The notes beneath the pieces were generated by a model. The model searched no databases and had not been told where the DNA came from. It saw only the letters and a program-made list of their open reading frames with translations. 63,459 nt of DNA from JBCCMQ01 sp039179985. Its GTDB lineage: Bacteria > Pseudomonadota > Alphaproteobacteria > Rhodobacterales > Rhodobacteraceae. Positions 44,777-53,437 of the stretch are shown here, one piece after another. The position numbers and the translations under genes are program-made. How positions within the stretch are numbered: position 1 is the stretch's first letter; each line of letters begins with the position of its first letter. Location of the stretch: positions 1 through 63,459 of the forward strand of contig JBCDED010000011.1 of assembly GCA_039179985.1 (NCBI GenBank). The letters run 5' to 3'.

Positions 44777-47404
44777 TTGGCATCCGACAAGAGCAGGTTC
44801 AAAGAAAAGTATTCACCCAGCACCATGACCTACGCCGACAAGGCGCTCGTTGGGCTCAGGCGACCGCTCTGGCTGACGCGGGCCGGACTGGTGGCCGAAC
44901 GCGTGGTCCGCGCCTTCTGGCCCTTCTGGACCCTGCTGCTGGCAGTGTGCGCCGCGCTCTTCTTCGGACTTCATGAAACCATCGGTCCCGACGCCGTTCT
45001 GGCGCTGGCGATCCTGATGGGTCTTGGGCTCGTGGCGGCCCTCATCGTCGGCGTGCGCAAATTCCACTGGCCCCGGCGGGCCGAGGCACTGGACCGCCTT
45101 GATCAGACGCTGCCAGGCCGGCCCATTGCCGCTGTACTAGATGACCAAGCGATCGGTGCAGGCGATGCCGCGTCCGAGAACGTGTGGCGCGCGCATGTGG
45201 CACGCATGGCGGACCGGATCGCGGGCGCGGTTCCGGTCCCACCGAACCTGCGGCTGGCCGACAGGGACCGCTACGGCCTGCGCTATATGGCACTGATCCT
45301 CTTTGCCTCGTCACTTGTCTTCGGGTCCGTCTGGCGTGCGACAACCCTGACCGAGGCCGGAACGGGCGGCAGCGCCGCGGCACTGGCGGGTGGTCCTTCT
45401 TGGGAAGGCTGGATCGAGCCGCCAATCTACACGGGTCTGCCCAGCCTTTATCTCAATGATCTCGATCAGGGGTCCATTGACCTTGTCGAGGGCACTCGTA
45501 TCACCATCCGCCTTTACGGCGAGGTCGGCGCGTTGGGCGTGAGCGAGTCGGTCTCGGGTGCCGCGCCACGTGAAGCTCCTTTAGAAGACCCTGCACAGGA
45601 TTTCGAAATCGCGCAATCCGGCAGCATATCGATCGAAGGCCCCGGCGGCCGGGCCTGGGACATCGGGCTCATCAATGACGTGGTGCCGACGATCGAGCTT
45701 GTGGGCGACCCCGAACGCAGCGTTGACGGAGAAATGCGCCAGACGTTCACGGCCACGGATGACCACGGCGTTGTGGCAGGTCGCGCGGAGATCGAGATTG
45801 ACATTGACGCCGCCGACCGCCGGTTCGGTCTGGAAGTGGCGCCGGAACCGAGGGAAGACATCGCGCTCGACCTGCCGTTGCCCTTCACTGGCGACCGCAC
45901 CGATTTCACCGAAGATCTGATCGAGAACCTGTCCGAGCATCCCTGGGCCAGTCTGCCGGTCGAGATCACGCTTTTCGCCGAAGATGCGGTGGGGCAGGAA
46001 GGTGCGAGCGCTCCTGAAACAATCACGCTTCCGGGCAAGCGGTTCTTTGATCCGATGGCCAAGACCGTCATCGAAAACCGCCGCGACATCCTCTGGAATC
46101 GCGAAAATGGTGCCCGGACGGCGCTCGTGCTGCGCGCGGTCACCAATCGGCCCGACGGATTTGTGCGCAATGAAAGCGCGTATCTGAAGCTGCGCACCGT
46201 TATCCGCGACCTCGAAACCGCCGTGGCCAATGATTGGACGCCCGAGCGGCGCGACGAGATTGCCCAGGTACTTTGGGATCTCGCGCTTGAATTCGAATAT
46301 GGCAACCTGTCCGATGCCCGCGAGCGGCTGGAGCGTGCGCAGGACCGGCTGTCCGAAGCGATCGAAAACGGCGCGTCGGACGAGGAAATTGCCGAACTTA
46401 TGCAGGAACTGCGCGAAGCGATGCAGGAATACATGCGGGAACTGGCCCAGAACGCCGACCCGCAGAACCAGCAGAACGCCCAGAACCAGCAAAACACCCA
46501 GACCATGACGCAGGATGAGCTGCAAGAGATGCTCGACGAACTGCAGCGCCTGATGGAAGAAGGCCGCATGGCCGAGGCACAGCAATTGCTCGACCAGTTG
46601 CGCCAGATGATGGAAAATATGCAGGTCGCTCAGGGTCAGAATGGCCAGGGCCAGCAGAACCCCGGCCAGGAGGCCATGCGCGGCCTGCAGGAAACCCTGC
46701 GCGAACAGCAGGGCCTCAGCGACGAGGCCTTCCGTGACCTTCAGGAACAGTTCAACCCCGATGCACAGGCGGGCCAGAGTGGCGAAAACCAGGGCCGCAG
46801 CGGTGGCCAGGGCCGCGGCGAACAGCATGACGGACAGGGCCAGGGTCAGGCACAGAACGGGGAAGGCGGCGGTGGCCAACCGGGGCAGGGTCAGCAACAG
46901 CCGGATGCCGGCACCCTCGCGGACCGCCAGCAGGCATTGCGCGACCAGTTGGAACGCCAGCGCGGCAACCTGCCCGGCGCGGGCACGCCCGAGGGCGATG
47001 CGGCACGCGAGTCGCTGGGCCGGGCCGGCGAGGCCATGGACCGCGCAGAGGACTCGCTGCGTGAGGACGACCTGGCTGGTGCGCTCGATAACCAATCAGA
47101 AGCGATGGACGCCCTGCGCGAAGGTATGCGCAATCTGGGCGAGGCGCTGGCCCAGCAGCAGCAACAGCAGCAAGGCGGTCAAGGACAGCAAGCCACCCAG
47201 AACAACCCGCTCGGCCAGCGCGATCCCCTGGGGCGCGATAACCTCAACGGCAGCGCCATCGATCCCAGCAATGAGACACTTGGCAACACCGAAGTTTATC
47301 GCCGGGCGCAGGAACTTCTCGATGAGATCCGGCGGCGCTCGGGCGAGCAGGATCGGCCGCAGCAGGAACTCGACTACCTCAAGCGCCTGCTCGACCGCTT
47401 CTGA
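44777..47404 (+). CDS. TIGR02302/DUF4175 family membrane protein
   Basis: The 875-residue product has two N-terminal helices (about 40-85), a third helix near 165-185, a periplasmic-type domain, and a long helical, Gln/Glu-rich region (about 540-750) with NQQNAQNQQN- and GQGQ-type low-complexity runs, ending in a charged helix (QQELDYLKRLLDRF). The family always sits beside lysA in alphaproteobacteria but has no known function. I take TTG 44777, 6 bases after AAGGGAG (44764-44770); ATG 44824 would be a shorter alternative. Confidence 0.85.
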   Translation: MASDKSRFKEKYSPSTMTYADKALVGLRRPLWLTRAGLVAERVVRAFWPFWTLLLAVCAALFFGLHETIGPDAVLALAILMGLGLVAALIVGVRKFHWPRRAEALDRLDQTLPGRPIAAVLDDQAIGAGDAASENVWRAHVARMADRIAGAVPVPPNLRLADRDRYGLRYMALILFASSLVFGSVWRATTLTEAGTGGSAAALAGGPSWEGWIEPPIYTGLPSLYLNDLDQGSIDLVEGTRITIRLYGEVGALGVSESVSGAAPREAPLEDPAQDFEIAQSGSISIEGPGGRAWDIGLINDVVPTIELVGDPERSVDGEMRQTFTATDDHGVVAGRAEIEIDIDAADRRFGLEVAPEPREDIALDLPLPFTGDRTDFTEDLIENLSEHPWASLPVEITLFAEDAVGQEGASAPETITLPGKRFFDPMAKTVIENRRDILWNRENGARTALVLRAVTNRPDGFVRNESAYLKLRTVIRDLETAVANDWTPERRDEIAQVLWDLALEFEYGNLSDARERLERAQDRLSEAIENGASDEEIAELMQELREAMQEYMRELAQNADPQNQQNAQNQQNTQTMTQDELQEMLDELQRLMEEGRMAEAQQLLDQLRQMMENMQVAQGQNGQGQQNPGQEAMRGLQETLREQQGLSDEAFRDLQEQFNPDAQAGQSGENQGRSGGQGRGEQHDGQGQGQAQNGEGGGGQPGQGQQQPDAGTLADRQQALRDQLERQRGNLPGAGTPEGDAARESLGRAGEAMDRAEDSLREDDLAGALDNQSEAMDALREGMRNLGEALAQQQQQQQGGQGQQATQNNPLGQRDPLGRDNLNGSAIDPSNETLGNTEVYRRAQELLDEIRRRSGEQDRPQQELDYLKRLLDRF

Positions 47405-47409
47405 GATCG

Positions 47410-47428
47410 AAAACGGCCGATTAGCCGT
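47410..47428 (-). terminator. weak terminator of the zinc-ribbon gene
   Basis: ACGGC (47413-47417) pairs with GCCGT (47424-47428). On the minus strand the stem spans the stop codon of the zinc-ribbon gene and is followed by a TTTTC run. Confidence 0.4.
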
Positions 47429-48212
47429 CGGCGACGGCGTCGCTCATCCGCTGGGTGAGGCTTTCCACGGTGGATTTGAGCCAGCCGTCAAGCGACACGC
47501 GAGCGCCGTTCGCCCAGTCGGCGTAGGCCGTGATCGCCGGTTCAGCGGAGGGCACTGTCCGGCCGAGTGACGGCGCAAAGAGATAGGTGCCGATCAGAAG
47601 AACAAACACCAGAACCGAAAGCCCGAACCCCAGCCGGAACCCGGTGCGCCGCCGCGCCGCCGAGGTCTCGGCATCGACCGCTTCCTCGATCCGTTCCTGT
47701 TCTTTCTGCTCGGACGTCGCCGTCAGCGTGGAATTGATTTCCTCAATGTCCGGTAAGAGATCGCGGCTTGTGGCGACCATCTGGGCGACAACATCGCGGA
47801 CTTCGCCTTCTTCCTCGGGCTCAGTCGCCGGGTCCGCACCCCGGAGACGGGCGAGCCGGTCGCGCCCCGACCGGGCGGGTGGCTGTTCCTGTTCGAACCC
47901 AAGATCGGTTTGTGTCTCGATGGCGCCGTGCCGTTCTGCCTGACGGGCCCGCTGTTCATGCTGGGCCTCTTCGCGCAGGATGTTTGCCACGTCGGGGCTG
48001 ACGGTCGAGCCCGGCGCAGGCGGTTCGTCATAAACCGGATCGACAGGCGCTGGCTCGGGGACCGCTTCGGGTTCGGGTGGCGCGCCCACAGCCTCCGGCT
48101 CCTGAAACCATGTCTGGCCGCAGTTCGAGCATTGCACGTCGCGCCCGCCGTCTGGAATGACGCCAGCGCCGACTTCGTATTGCGCACCACAGTTCGGACA
48201 GATAAGCCGCAT
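47421..48212 (-). CDS. MJ0042-type zinc-ribbon membrane protein
   Basis: The 263-residue product opens with a zinc ribbon, CPNCGAQYEV then CSNCGQTWF (Cys5, Cys8, Cys28, Cys31), matching the MJ0042 domain. A long acidic/Pro-rich linker, a helix (about 198-218) and a C-terminal extracytoplasmic stretch follow. The function is unknown. Divergent from ftsE, as commonly seen in Rhodobacterales. Confidence 0.83.
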   Translation of the reverse strand: MRLICPNCGAQYEVGAGVIPDGGRDVQCSNCGQTWFQEPEAVGAPPEPEAVPEPAPVDPVYDEPPAPGSTVSPDVANILREEAQHEQRARQAERHGAIETQTDLGFEQEQPPARSGRDRLARLRGADPATEPEEEGEVRDVVAQMVATSRDLLPDIEEINSTLTATSEQKEQERIEEAVDAETSAARRRTGFRLGFGLSVLVFVLLIGTYLFAPSLGRTVPSAEPAITAYADWANGARVSLDGWLKSTVESLTQRMSDAVADG

Positions 48213-48349
48213 GCTCTTTCCAATACCCGGCGGATTTTCCGCCTTGATCTTGCCTGTTACCCCTGCTCATACCAAGGTGAGACGGTTTCTCCAAGCATCT
48301 GCCCGCTATCGGTGTTAACGGGCAACACAGGCGGTACAAAAAAATCACC

Positions 48350-49063
48350 ATGCTCCCGGCAACTGGTACGACAGAAGAGCCCGGTGTCCTCGACCTGTCC
48401 AGCGTGGACTACGCCTATGGCGATGCGATGCTCTTGTCGGACATGAACGTGCGGATGGAGCCGGGTGGATTTTACTTTCTGACCGGGCCGTCGGGGGCAG
48501 GAAAGACGACGTTCCTCAAGCTCTGCTACCTCGACCTCGTCCCGACGTCGGGCGACTTGCTGGTCTTCGGCAAGAGGCGCGAGGCCATGGACCGCGACGC
48601 CATAGCACGCACGCGGCGCCGGATTGGCATCATTCACCAGGACTGTCAGTTCATCGATCACCTGAACGTCTATGACAACGTGACCCTTCCACTGCAGGTT
48701 GCCGGTCGGGACCCCGGCGCGGAGCGCGCGAGCCTGACCGAACTTCTGCGATGGGTCGGACTGGACCACAAAATGACCTCCCTGCCGCCGCAACTTTCGG
48801 GCGGCGAGCGCCAGCGGGCGGCGCTGGCGCGGGCCGTCATTACTGCGCCCGATCTCATTTTGGCCGACGAGCCCACGGGAAACGTCGACTGGGAGATGTC
48901 CGAGCGGCTTCTTTCGCTCCTGATCGAACTGAACCAGCTTGGAAAGACCATCGTGCTGGCCACCCATGATCTTCCGCTGATCCGCTCGGCCAAGGCGCGC
49001 GTCCGAACCCGCGTTCTGCGCCTCAAAGGCGGCGAATTGCGCGAAGCCGGAGCGGACCTTTGA
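48350..49063 (+). CDS. ftsE: cell-division ATP-binding protein FtsE
   Basis: ABC ATPase that with FtsX controls septal peptidoglycan hydrolases. The 237-residue product has GPSGAGKTT (46-54), a Q-loop IIHQDCQFIDHLNV, LSGGERQR and LILADEPTGNVD. The N-terminal 12 residues precede the ABC fold. The ftsX start overlaps the stop. Confidence 0.93.
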   Translation: MLPATGTTEEPGVLDLSSVDYAYGDAMLLSDMNVRMEPGGFYFLTGPSGAGKTTFLKLCYLDLVPTSGDLLVFGKRREAMDRDAIARTRRRIGIIHQDCQFIDHLNVYDNVTLPLQVAGRDPGAERASLTELLRWVGLDHKMTSLPPQLSGGERQRAALARAVITAPDLILADEPTGNVDWEMSERLLSLLIELNQLGKTIVLATHDLPLIRSAKARVRTRVLRLKGGELREAGADL

Positions 49064-49965
49064 TCCGGCAACTGTACTCCGCCGCAGCGGCGCTGGCGGG
49101 CGAGGGGGCGAGCGACAAGGTTGTGCCCGGCACCGGCCCGGCCGCCTGGCTGACGGTTTTCGTCGCCGCCGTCATGGGGTTTCTTGCGGTTTTTTCCATG
49201 GCGCTGGCCGTCTCGACCGACAGGCTGGCGGAGCGCTGGTCGGCGGATCTGGGCCGGGTGGCAACGGTTCAGGTCACAGGGACCCCGGACACCCTGGACG
49301 CGCTGACCGACGCCACCATGCGGATCCTTGAAGAAACGCCGGGCGTGGCCTTTGCCCGCATGCTCAGCGACGAAGAACAGGCGGCGCTGCTCGAGCCCTG
49401 GCTGGGGCCGGATCTGCCTTTTGACACGCTGCCGGTGCCGCGTCTGATCGAGGTTGTGCCCGGCAATCCGCCCTACGACGTGGAGGGTCTCGGCCTGCGG
49501 CTGGCGGGTGAATTGCCGGGCGTGCGGCTCGATGATCACGGACGCTGGCGCGCGCCGCTGGTCGCCGCGGCGACGCGTATCCGCACCCTTGGCTATGTGG
49601 CGCTCGGCCTGATTGCCGCAGCAACAGCGGCGCTGGTTGTTCTCGCCACGCGGTCGACACTGGCCACAAACGCGCCGGTGATCGAGGTTCTGCGCCTTCT
49701 GGGTGCACGGGACGCCTTTATTGCCAGGGCCTTCGTTCGCCGGCTGACGCTGCGCACGGGGCTTGGTGCGGTCGTCGGCGCGTCGCTTGCCGCCTCGGCC
49801 CTGGCGCTCGTTCCGGCACCACCTGATCAAAGCGGCCTGCTGGTTGATCTCGGGTTTCAGGGTTGGCAGTGGATCTGGCCGATTGCCGTGCCCTTCGGCG
49901 CGGCTTTCATTGCGTTCTGGGCAACCCGGCAGTCCACTCTCAGCCGTCTTCGGGGGTCCATGTGA
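49060..49965 (+). CDS. ftsX: cell-division membrane protein FtsX
   Basis: The 301-residue product has four helices and one periplasmic loop (about 55-175) between TM1 and TM2. The loop would contact cell-wall hydrolase activators. The start is TTG 49060, sharing bases with the ftsE stop (TTGA). The conserved VIEVLRLLGARDAFIARAF segment links TM2 and TM3, as expected for FtsX. The stop overlaps the next start. Confidence 0.9.
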   Translation: MIRQLYSAAAALAGEGASDKVVPGTGPAAWLTVFVAAVMGFLAVFSMALAVSTDRLAERWSADLGRVATVQVTGTPDTLDALTDATMRILEETPGVAFARMLSDEEQAALLEPWLGPDLPFDTLPVPRLIEVVPGNPPYDVEGLGLRLAGELPGVRLDDHGRWRAPLVAAATRIRTLGYVALGLIAAATAALVVLATRSTLATNAPVIEVLRLLGARDAFIARAFVRRLTLRTGLGAVVGASLAASALALVPAPPDQSGLLVDLGFQGWQWIWPIAVPFGAAFIAFWATRQSTLSRLRGSM

Positions 49966-50702
49966 GCGCGCTCACCTTTGCCATCCGCTGGGTTCTGTCG
50001 CTGGCCTTCGTCGTGCAGATGTACGCGATGATGGCAATCATGGCCGTCTTCTTTACGCCCTGGGCCTTGGTGACTCGCGAAGGTGCGTTCCACGGTGTTC
50101 ATACCTACTGTCGCTGGGTGCGGTTCACGGCGCGCTTGATGGTCGGCCTGCGGTCGGAAGTGCGCGGAGAGGTCCCGCGGGACGCTGTGATGATCGCCGC
50201 CAAACATCAGTCCTTCTTTGACATCATTCTTTTGGTGTCCGAACTGCCACGGCCCAAGTTCATCATGAAGAAACAGCTGAAATGGGCTCCCATCCTCGGG
50301 TGGTACGCGATGCGGATCGGGTGTGTGCCGGTCGACAGGGGCAAACGCGGACAGGCGATCCGAGAAATGCTCGACGATGTGGAGAAAGGCCGCGCCGAGG
50401 GAGGCCAGCTGATCATTTACCCACAAGGCACGCGCGTCGCGCCGGGTGCCCACCTGCCCTATAAGATCGGAACGTCCGTTCTCTATGGCGAACTCGGGCA
50501 GGTTTGCGTACCCGCAGCCACCAATGTCGGCGTCTTCTGGCCAAAGCGTGGCATTTTTCGCAAGCCTGGCTTGGCTGTGGTGGAGTTTCTCGACCCAATC
50601 CCGCCCGGGCTTCCATCCCAGGACTTCCTGGCGACCGTGGAGGAGCGAGTGGAAGCCGCCTCAGACCGCTTGCTCTTAGAAGCGGGTTTTTCCAGATCTT
50701 GA
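49962..50702 (+). CDS. plsC: 1-acyl-sn-glycerol-3-phosphate acyltransferase (PlsC-type)
   Basis: The 246-residue membrane acyltransferase makes phosphatidic acid. The HX4D motif is in AAKHQSFFDIILL and the second motif in IIYPQGTR (EGTR with E replaced by Q). The GTG start at 49962 overlaps the ftsX stop (GTGA), so it is coupled. An N-terminal helix spans about 5-30. It completes, with plsY at the other end of the window, the two first acylations; other PlsC homologues likely exist. Confidence 0.9.
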   Translation: MSALTFAIRWVLSLAFVVQMYAMMAIMAVFFTPWALVTREGAFHGVHTYCRWVRFTARLMVGLRSEVRGEVPRDAVMIAAKHQSFFDIILLVSELPRPKFIMKKQLKWAPILGWYAMRIGCVPVDRGKRGQAIREMLDDVEKGRAEGGQLIIYPQGTRVAPGAHLPYKIGTSVLYGELGQVCVPAATNVGVFWPKRGIFRKPGLAVVEFLDPIPPGLPSQDFLATVEERVEAASDRLLLEAGFSRS

Positions 50703-50779
50703 AGGAACGCGGCAGAAATGCCGCGCTCCACAGGAATATCCACAGCTCCGAAAGTTTTTAGGTCTTGTTAATTCTTTTC

Positions 50780-50841
50780 CGCGATACACAAGGTGTTGTG
50801 GAATCGCGCGGGGATTTATGTTGTACATCCCCCGCCGGGGG
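50780..50841 (+). promoter_or_regulatory. structured leader with competing hairpins upstream of the beta-barrel gene
   Basis: Three overlapping dyads: CGCGAT-CACAA/TTGTG-ATCGCG (50780-50808), GCGGGGAT/ATCCCCCGC (50808-50815 with 50827-50835), and CCCCC-GCC-GGGGG (50829-50841). The last two share the CCCCC and cannot form together. They lie in the 179-base gap before the gene at 50882. This could be a regulatory leader or a small RNA. Confidence 0.4.
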
Positions 50842-50881
50842 CTAGCGTTAGACATATCTGCGAAGAAGTCACCGGAACGGA

Positions 50882-51481
50882 GTGGTTGGGTCGTTGTTTG
50901 AGGTACGCCGCATTTTAGCCAGGGGATTGCGCATCGGGCTTGTCTTGGGCCTGACAAGCGCACCCGTGCTTGCGGAAGACGGCCCGGCCTTCGAACTGAA
51001 CCTCGAACAGCGCGAAGATGCCTTCATGGTCGAAGGCAGCTACCAGTTGAACGACAGTTTTTCCCTGCGCCTTCCAATGGGTATCGCGACGCCCGGTGCA
51101 GAATTTGACAGTGGCGACGACCAGATTTCCGTCGGCGGCCTCGGCGTCATCGCTGATTACGACTTCGGTGTGCCCGGTCTGCGCCTTTCGGGCGGCGCCA
51201 TTGCCCCTGGCGGCGGTCCGGATGGCGACGGACAGGTCGGGTATCTGGTGGATGGCATGTATGTGCCGCTTGGCCGGACAAGCTTTACCACGTCCTCCTC
51301 CAGCCTCAGCCCGATCCTGTCTTTCGGGTACGAACGGGATTTCGACTCTGGCTGGTCGATGTCGGGCGACCTCGGCGCGATCTTCGATATGTCCGAGGAC
51401 AATCTAAGCGTGCCTTCCGCACAGGGTACGCAGGTCGACATGGTGCCCTTCCTGCGATTGGGACTTAGCTTTCGTTTCTGA
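50882..51481 (+). CDS. outer-membrane beta-barrel-type hypothetical protein
   Basis: The 199-residue product has a signal peptide (hydrophobic stretch to about PVLA, residue 31), then alternating beta-strand-like sequence rich in Gly/Ser/Asp and ending in a C-terminal aromatic (LGLSFRF) typical of outer-membrane barrels. I recognise no named family. The start at GTG 50882 is uncertain; upstream purine-rich GGAACGGA could serve as ribosome site. Possibly controlled by the structured leader before it. Confidence 0.7.
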   Translation: MVGSLFEVRRILARGLRIGLVLGLTSAPVLAEDGPAFELNLEQREDAFMVEGSYQLNDSFSLRLPMGIATPGAEFDSGDDQISVGGLGVIADYDFGVPGLRLSGGAIAPGGGPDGDGQVGYLVDGMYVPLGRTSFTTSSSSLSPILSFGYERDFDSGWSMSGDLGAIFDMSEDNLSVPSAQGTQVDMVPFLRLGLSFRF

Positions 51482-51495
51482 GCAGAACCGGCCGC

Positions 51496-52455
51496 TTAGG
51501 CCGCGAGACCTGTCTGCCCCATATTCAGGAACTTCTGACGCCGGTCCTTGATCAGCGCTGTGCGCGATTTGCCGGAAAGCTCGTTCAGCATCCGTTCGAT
51601 GGCCGACCCGACCGCGCTGATCGTTGAGGGGCGGTCGCGCTGCGCCCCGCCCAGGGGCTCATCGATTACGATATCGGAGACGCCAAGTGCCTTGAGATCC
51701 TGCGCGGTCAGGCGCAACGCCTCGGCGGCCTCACGCATCTTCTCGGCGTCCTTCCAAAGGATCGAGGCGCAGCCTTCGGGGCTGATCACGGAATAGATCG
51801 AGTGTTCGAGCATCGCCAGCCGGTTGGACGTGGCGAACGCCACAGCGCCGCCTGACCCGCCTTCGCCGATGATCACGCTCACCAGCGGTACGCCCAGTTG
51901 CAGGCATTTCTCGGTCGACCGCGCGATCGCCTCGGACTGCCCACGTTCTTCGGCGCCCTTGCCGGGATAGGCGCCGGGTGTGTCGACGAGCGTGACGACC
52001 GGCAGTGAAAACCTGTCGGCCAGATCCATCAGCCGGATCGCCTTGCGGTAGCCCTCAGGCCGCGCCATGCCGAAATTACGCTCGATCCGGGTCGAGGTGT
52101 CCTGGCCCTTTTCGTGGCCGATTACGACCACCGGTTTGTCGTTGAACCGCGCGAGGCCGCCCATCACGGCCTGATCCTCGGCAAAGTTCCGGTCGCCGGC
52201 CAGCGGGGTATAGTCGGTGAAAAGACCCTCGATATAGTCGCGGCAGTGGGGACGTTCGGGATGCCGGGCCACCTGGCATTTCCGCCAGGGTGTAAGGTTT
52301 TTGTAAAGATCGGCCAGAAGGCTCGCCGCCTTCAGATCCAGCGCCGCCGCTTCCTTTTCGACGTCCATCTCTTCGTTCTGCCGCGCCAGCGCGCGCAGTT
52401 CTTCCGCTTTGCCTTCGATTTCGGCCAGCGGTTTTTCGAAGTCGAGGTAGTTCAT
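51496..52455 (-). CDS. accA: acetyl-CoA carboxylase carboxyltransferase subunit alpha
   Basis: Transfers the carboxyl group to acetyl-CoA to make malonyl-CoA with AccD. The 319-residue product starts MNYLDFEKPLAEIEGKAEEL (ATG 52455) and has RNFGMARPEGYRKAIRLM, VDTPGAYPGKGAEERGQSEA, GEGGSGGAVAF, and SPEGCASILWKD. An upstream in-frame start would add five residues with no benefit. Confidence 0.97.
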   Translation of the reverse strand: MNYLDFEKPLAEIEGKAEELRALARQNEEMDVEKEAAALDLKAASLLADLYKNLTPWRKCQVARHPERPHCRDYIEGLFTDYTPLAGDRNFAEDQAVMGGLARFNDKPVVVIGHEKGQDTSTRIERNFGMARPEGYRKAIRLMDLADRFSLPVVTLVDTPGAYPGKGAEERGQSEAIARSTEKCLQLGVPLVSVIIGEGGSGGAVAFATSNRLAMLEHSIYSVISPEGCASILWKDAEKMREAAEALRLTAQDLKALGVSDIVIDEPLGGAQRDRPSTISAVGSAIERMLNELSGKSRTALIKDRRQKFLNMGQTGLAA

Positions 52456-52603
52456 CAGAGCGGCGCCCACGTGGTTTTCGGTATTTGAAGGGCCTTCTAG
52501 TGCGCCGGATCACCCGGTGCAATCCGTCCCTGAATTCCGCAAGATTTGTGAAGCCTCGACGTGCAATGCAAGGATTACGGAACGCAACCAGGAACCGACG
52601 GCC

Positions 52604-53437
52604 ATGCCCAACACCTACGAAGACCGGATCCTGCGGGTCCTTGCCTATATGCATGACCACCCGGCCGAGGATCTGTCGCTCGACACGCTCGCCGATGTCG
52701 CGGCCATGTCACGGTACCATTGGCACCGGGTCTTTTCCGCTATGACGGGCGAGACCTGCCACCAGGCGGTGCGGCGCATCCGCTTGCACCGGGCGGCATG
52801 CTGGCTGGTACAGACGGACCGGTCCATCGAGCGGATCGCCGCGGACGCGGGCTATGCCAATGTCCGCAGCTTCACCCGGATTTTCCGGGATGGCTATGGC
52901 CTGACACCCGGGGCGTTCCGGGCCCGCGGCGCGCTGCCGCTCTTGAAACCTGACCGAAAGGAACACCCCATGTTTCCCGTTGACATCGAGAACCACCCCG
53001 CCCGCAGGCTCGCCGCCGTGCCGCACAAGGGCGAGTACACCAAGATCGGCAAATCCTTTGAAGAACTGAACGCGCGGATCGGCGCCAGGAACCTCTGGCC
53101 CCATGTCCGCGGTGTCATCGGCGTCTACTACGACGACCCCACGGTCGTCCCGGTGGAAGACTTGCGCAGCTACGCGGGCGTCGTTCTGGAAGGGGACCAC
53201 GACCTGGGCGGCGGGCTGGAGCCGATCGACCTGCCCGCCGCGCGCTATGCAGTTATGCATCACAAGGGGCCTTATTCTGGGCTAAAGGCGGCCTATGACT
53301 ATATGTACGGCGTCTGGATCCCCGAGGCGAATGTCGAGCTTGGCGATGCCCCGCCCATCGAGGTCTACCTCAACAGCCCCATGGACACCGCGCCCGACGA
53401 GCTTCTGACCGACGTCTGCGTGGCGCTGAAAGCCTAG
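52604..53437 (+). CDS. AraC-family regulator with C-terminal GyrI-like domain
   Basis: The 277-residue product has two HTH motifs (about 24-100: LDTLADVAAMSRYHWHRVF then RIAADAGYANVRSFTRIFR) and a GyrI/small-molecule-binding domain (about 120-277, HPARRLAAVPHKGEYTKIG then YAVMHHKGPY). It resembles SoxS/Rob or DNA-gyrase-inhibitor-fused regulators that sense drugs. It could control a transporter gene elsewhere in the genome. Overlaps mcl1 by 4 bases tail to tail. Confidence 0.9.
   Translation: MPNTYEDRILRVLAYMHDHPAEDLSLDTLADVAAMSRYHWHRVFSAMTGETCHQAVRRIRLHRAACWLVQTDRSIERIAADAGYANVRSFTRIFRDGYGLTPGAFRARGALPLLKPDRKEHPMFPVDIENHPARRLAAVPHKGEYTKIGKSFEELNARIGARNLWPHVRGVIGVYYDDPTVVPVEDLRSYAGVVLEGDHDLGGGLEPIDLPAARYAVMHHKGPYSGLKAAYDYMYGVWIPEANVELGDAPPIEVYLNSPMDTAPDELLTDVCVALKA

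Noticed and set aside
45581..47095. 504-codon minus-strand frame over the TIGR02302 gene
   Set aside because: Antisense to a recognised family member; hydrophobic appearance comes from complementing Gln and Glu codons.
50704..50726. CGCGGCA-GAAA-TGCCGCG hairpin after plsC as an intrinsic terminator
   Set aside because: The 7-bp stem is perfect but no T tract follows on either strand; it may only stabilise the mRNA end.
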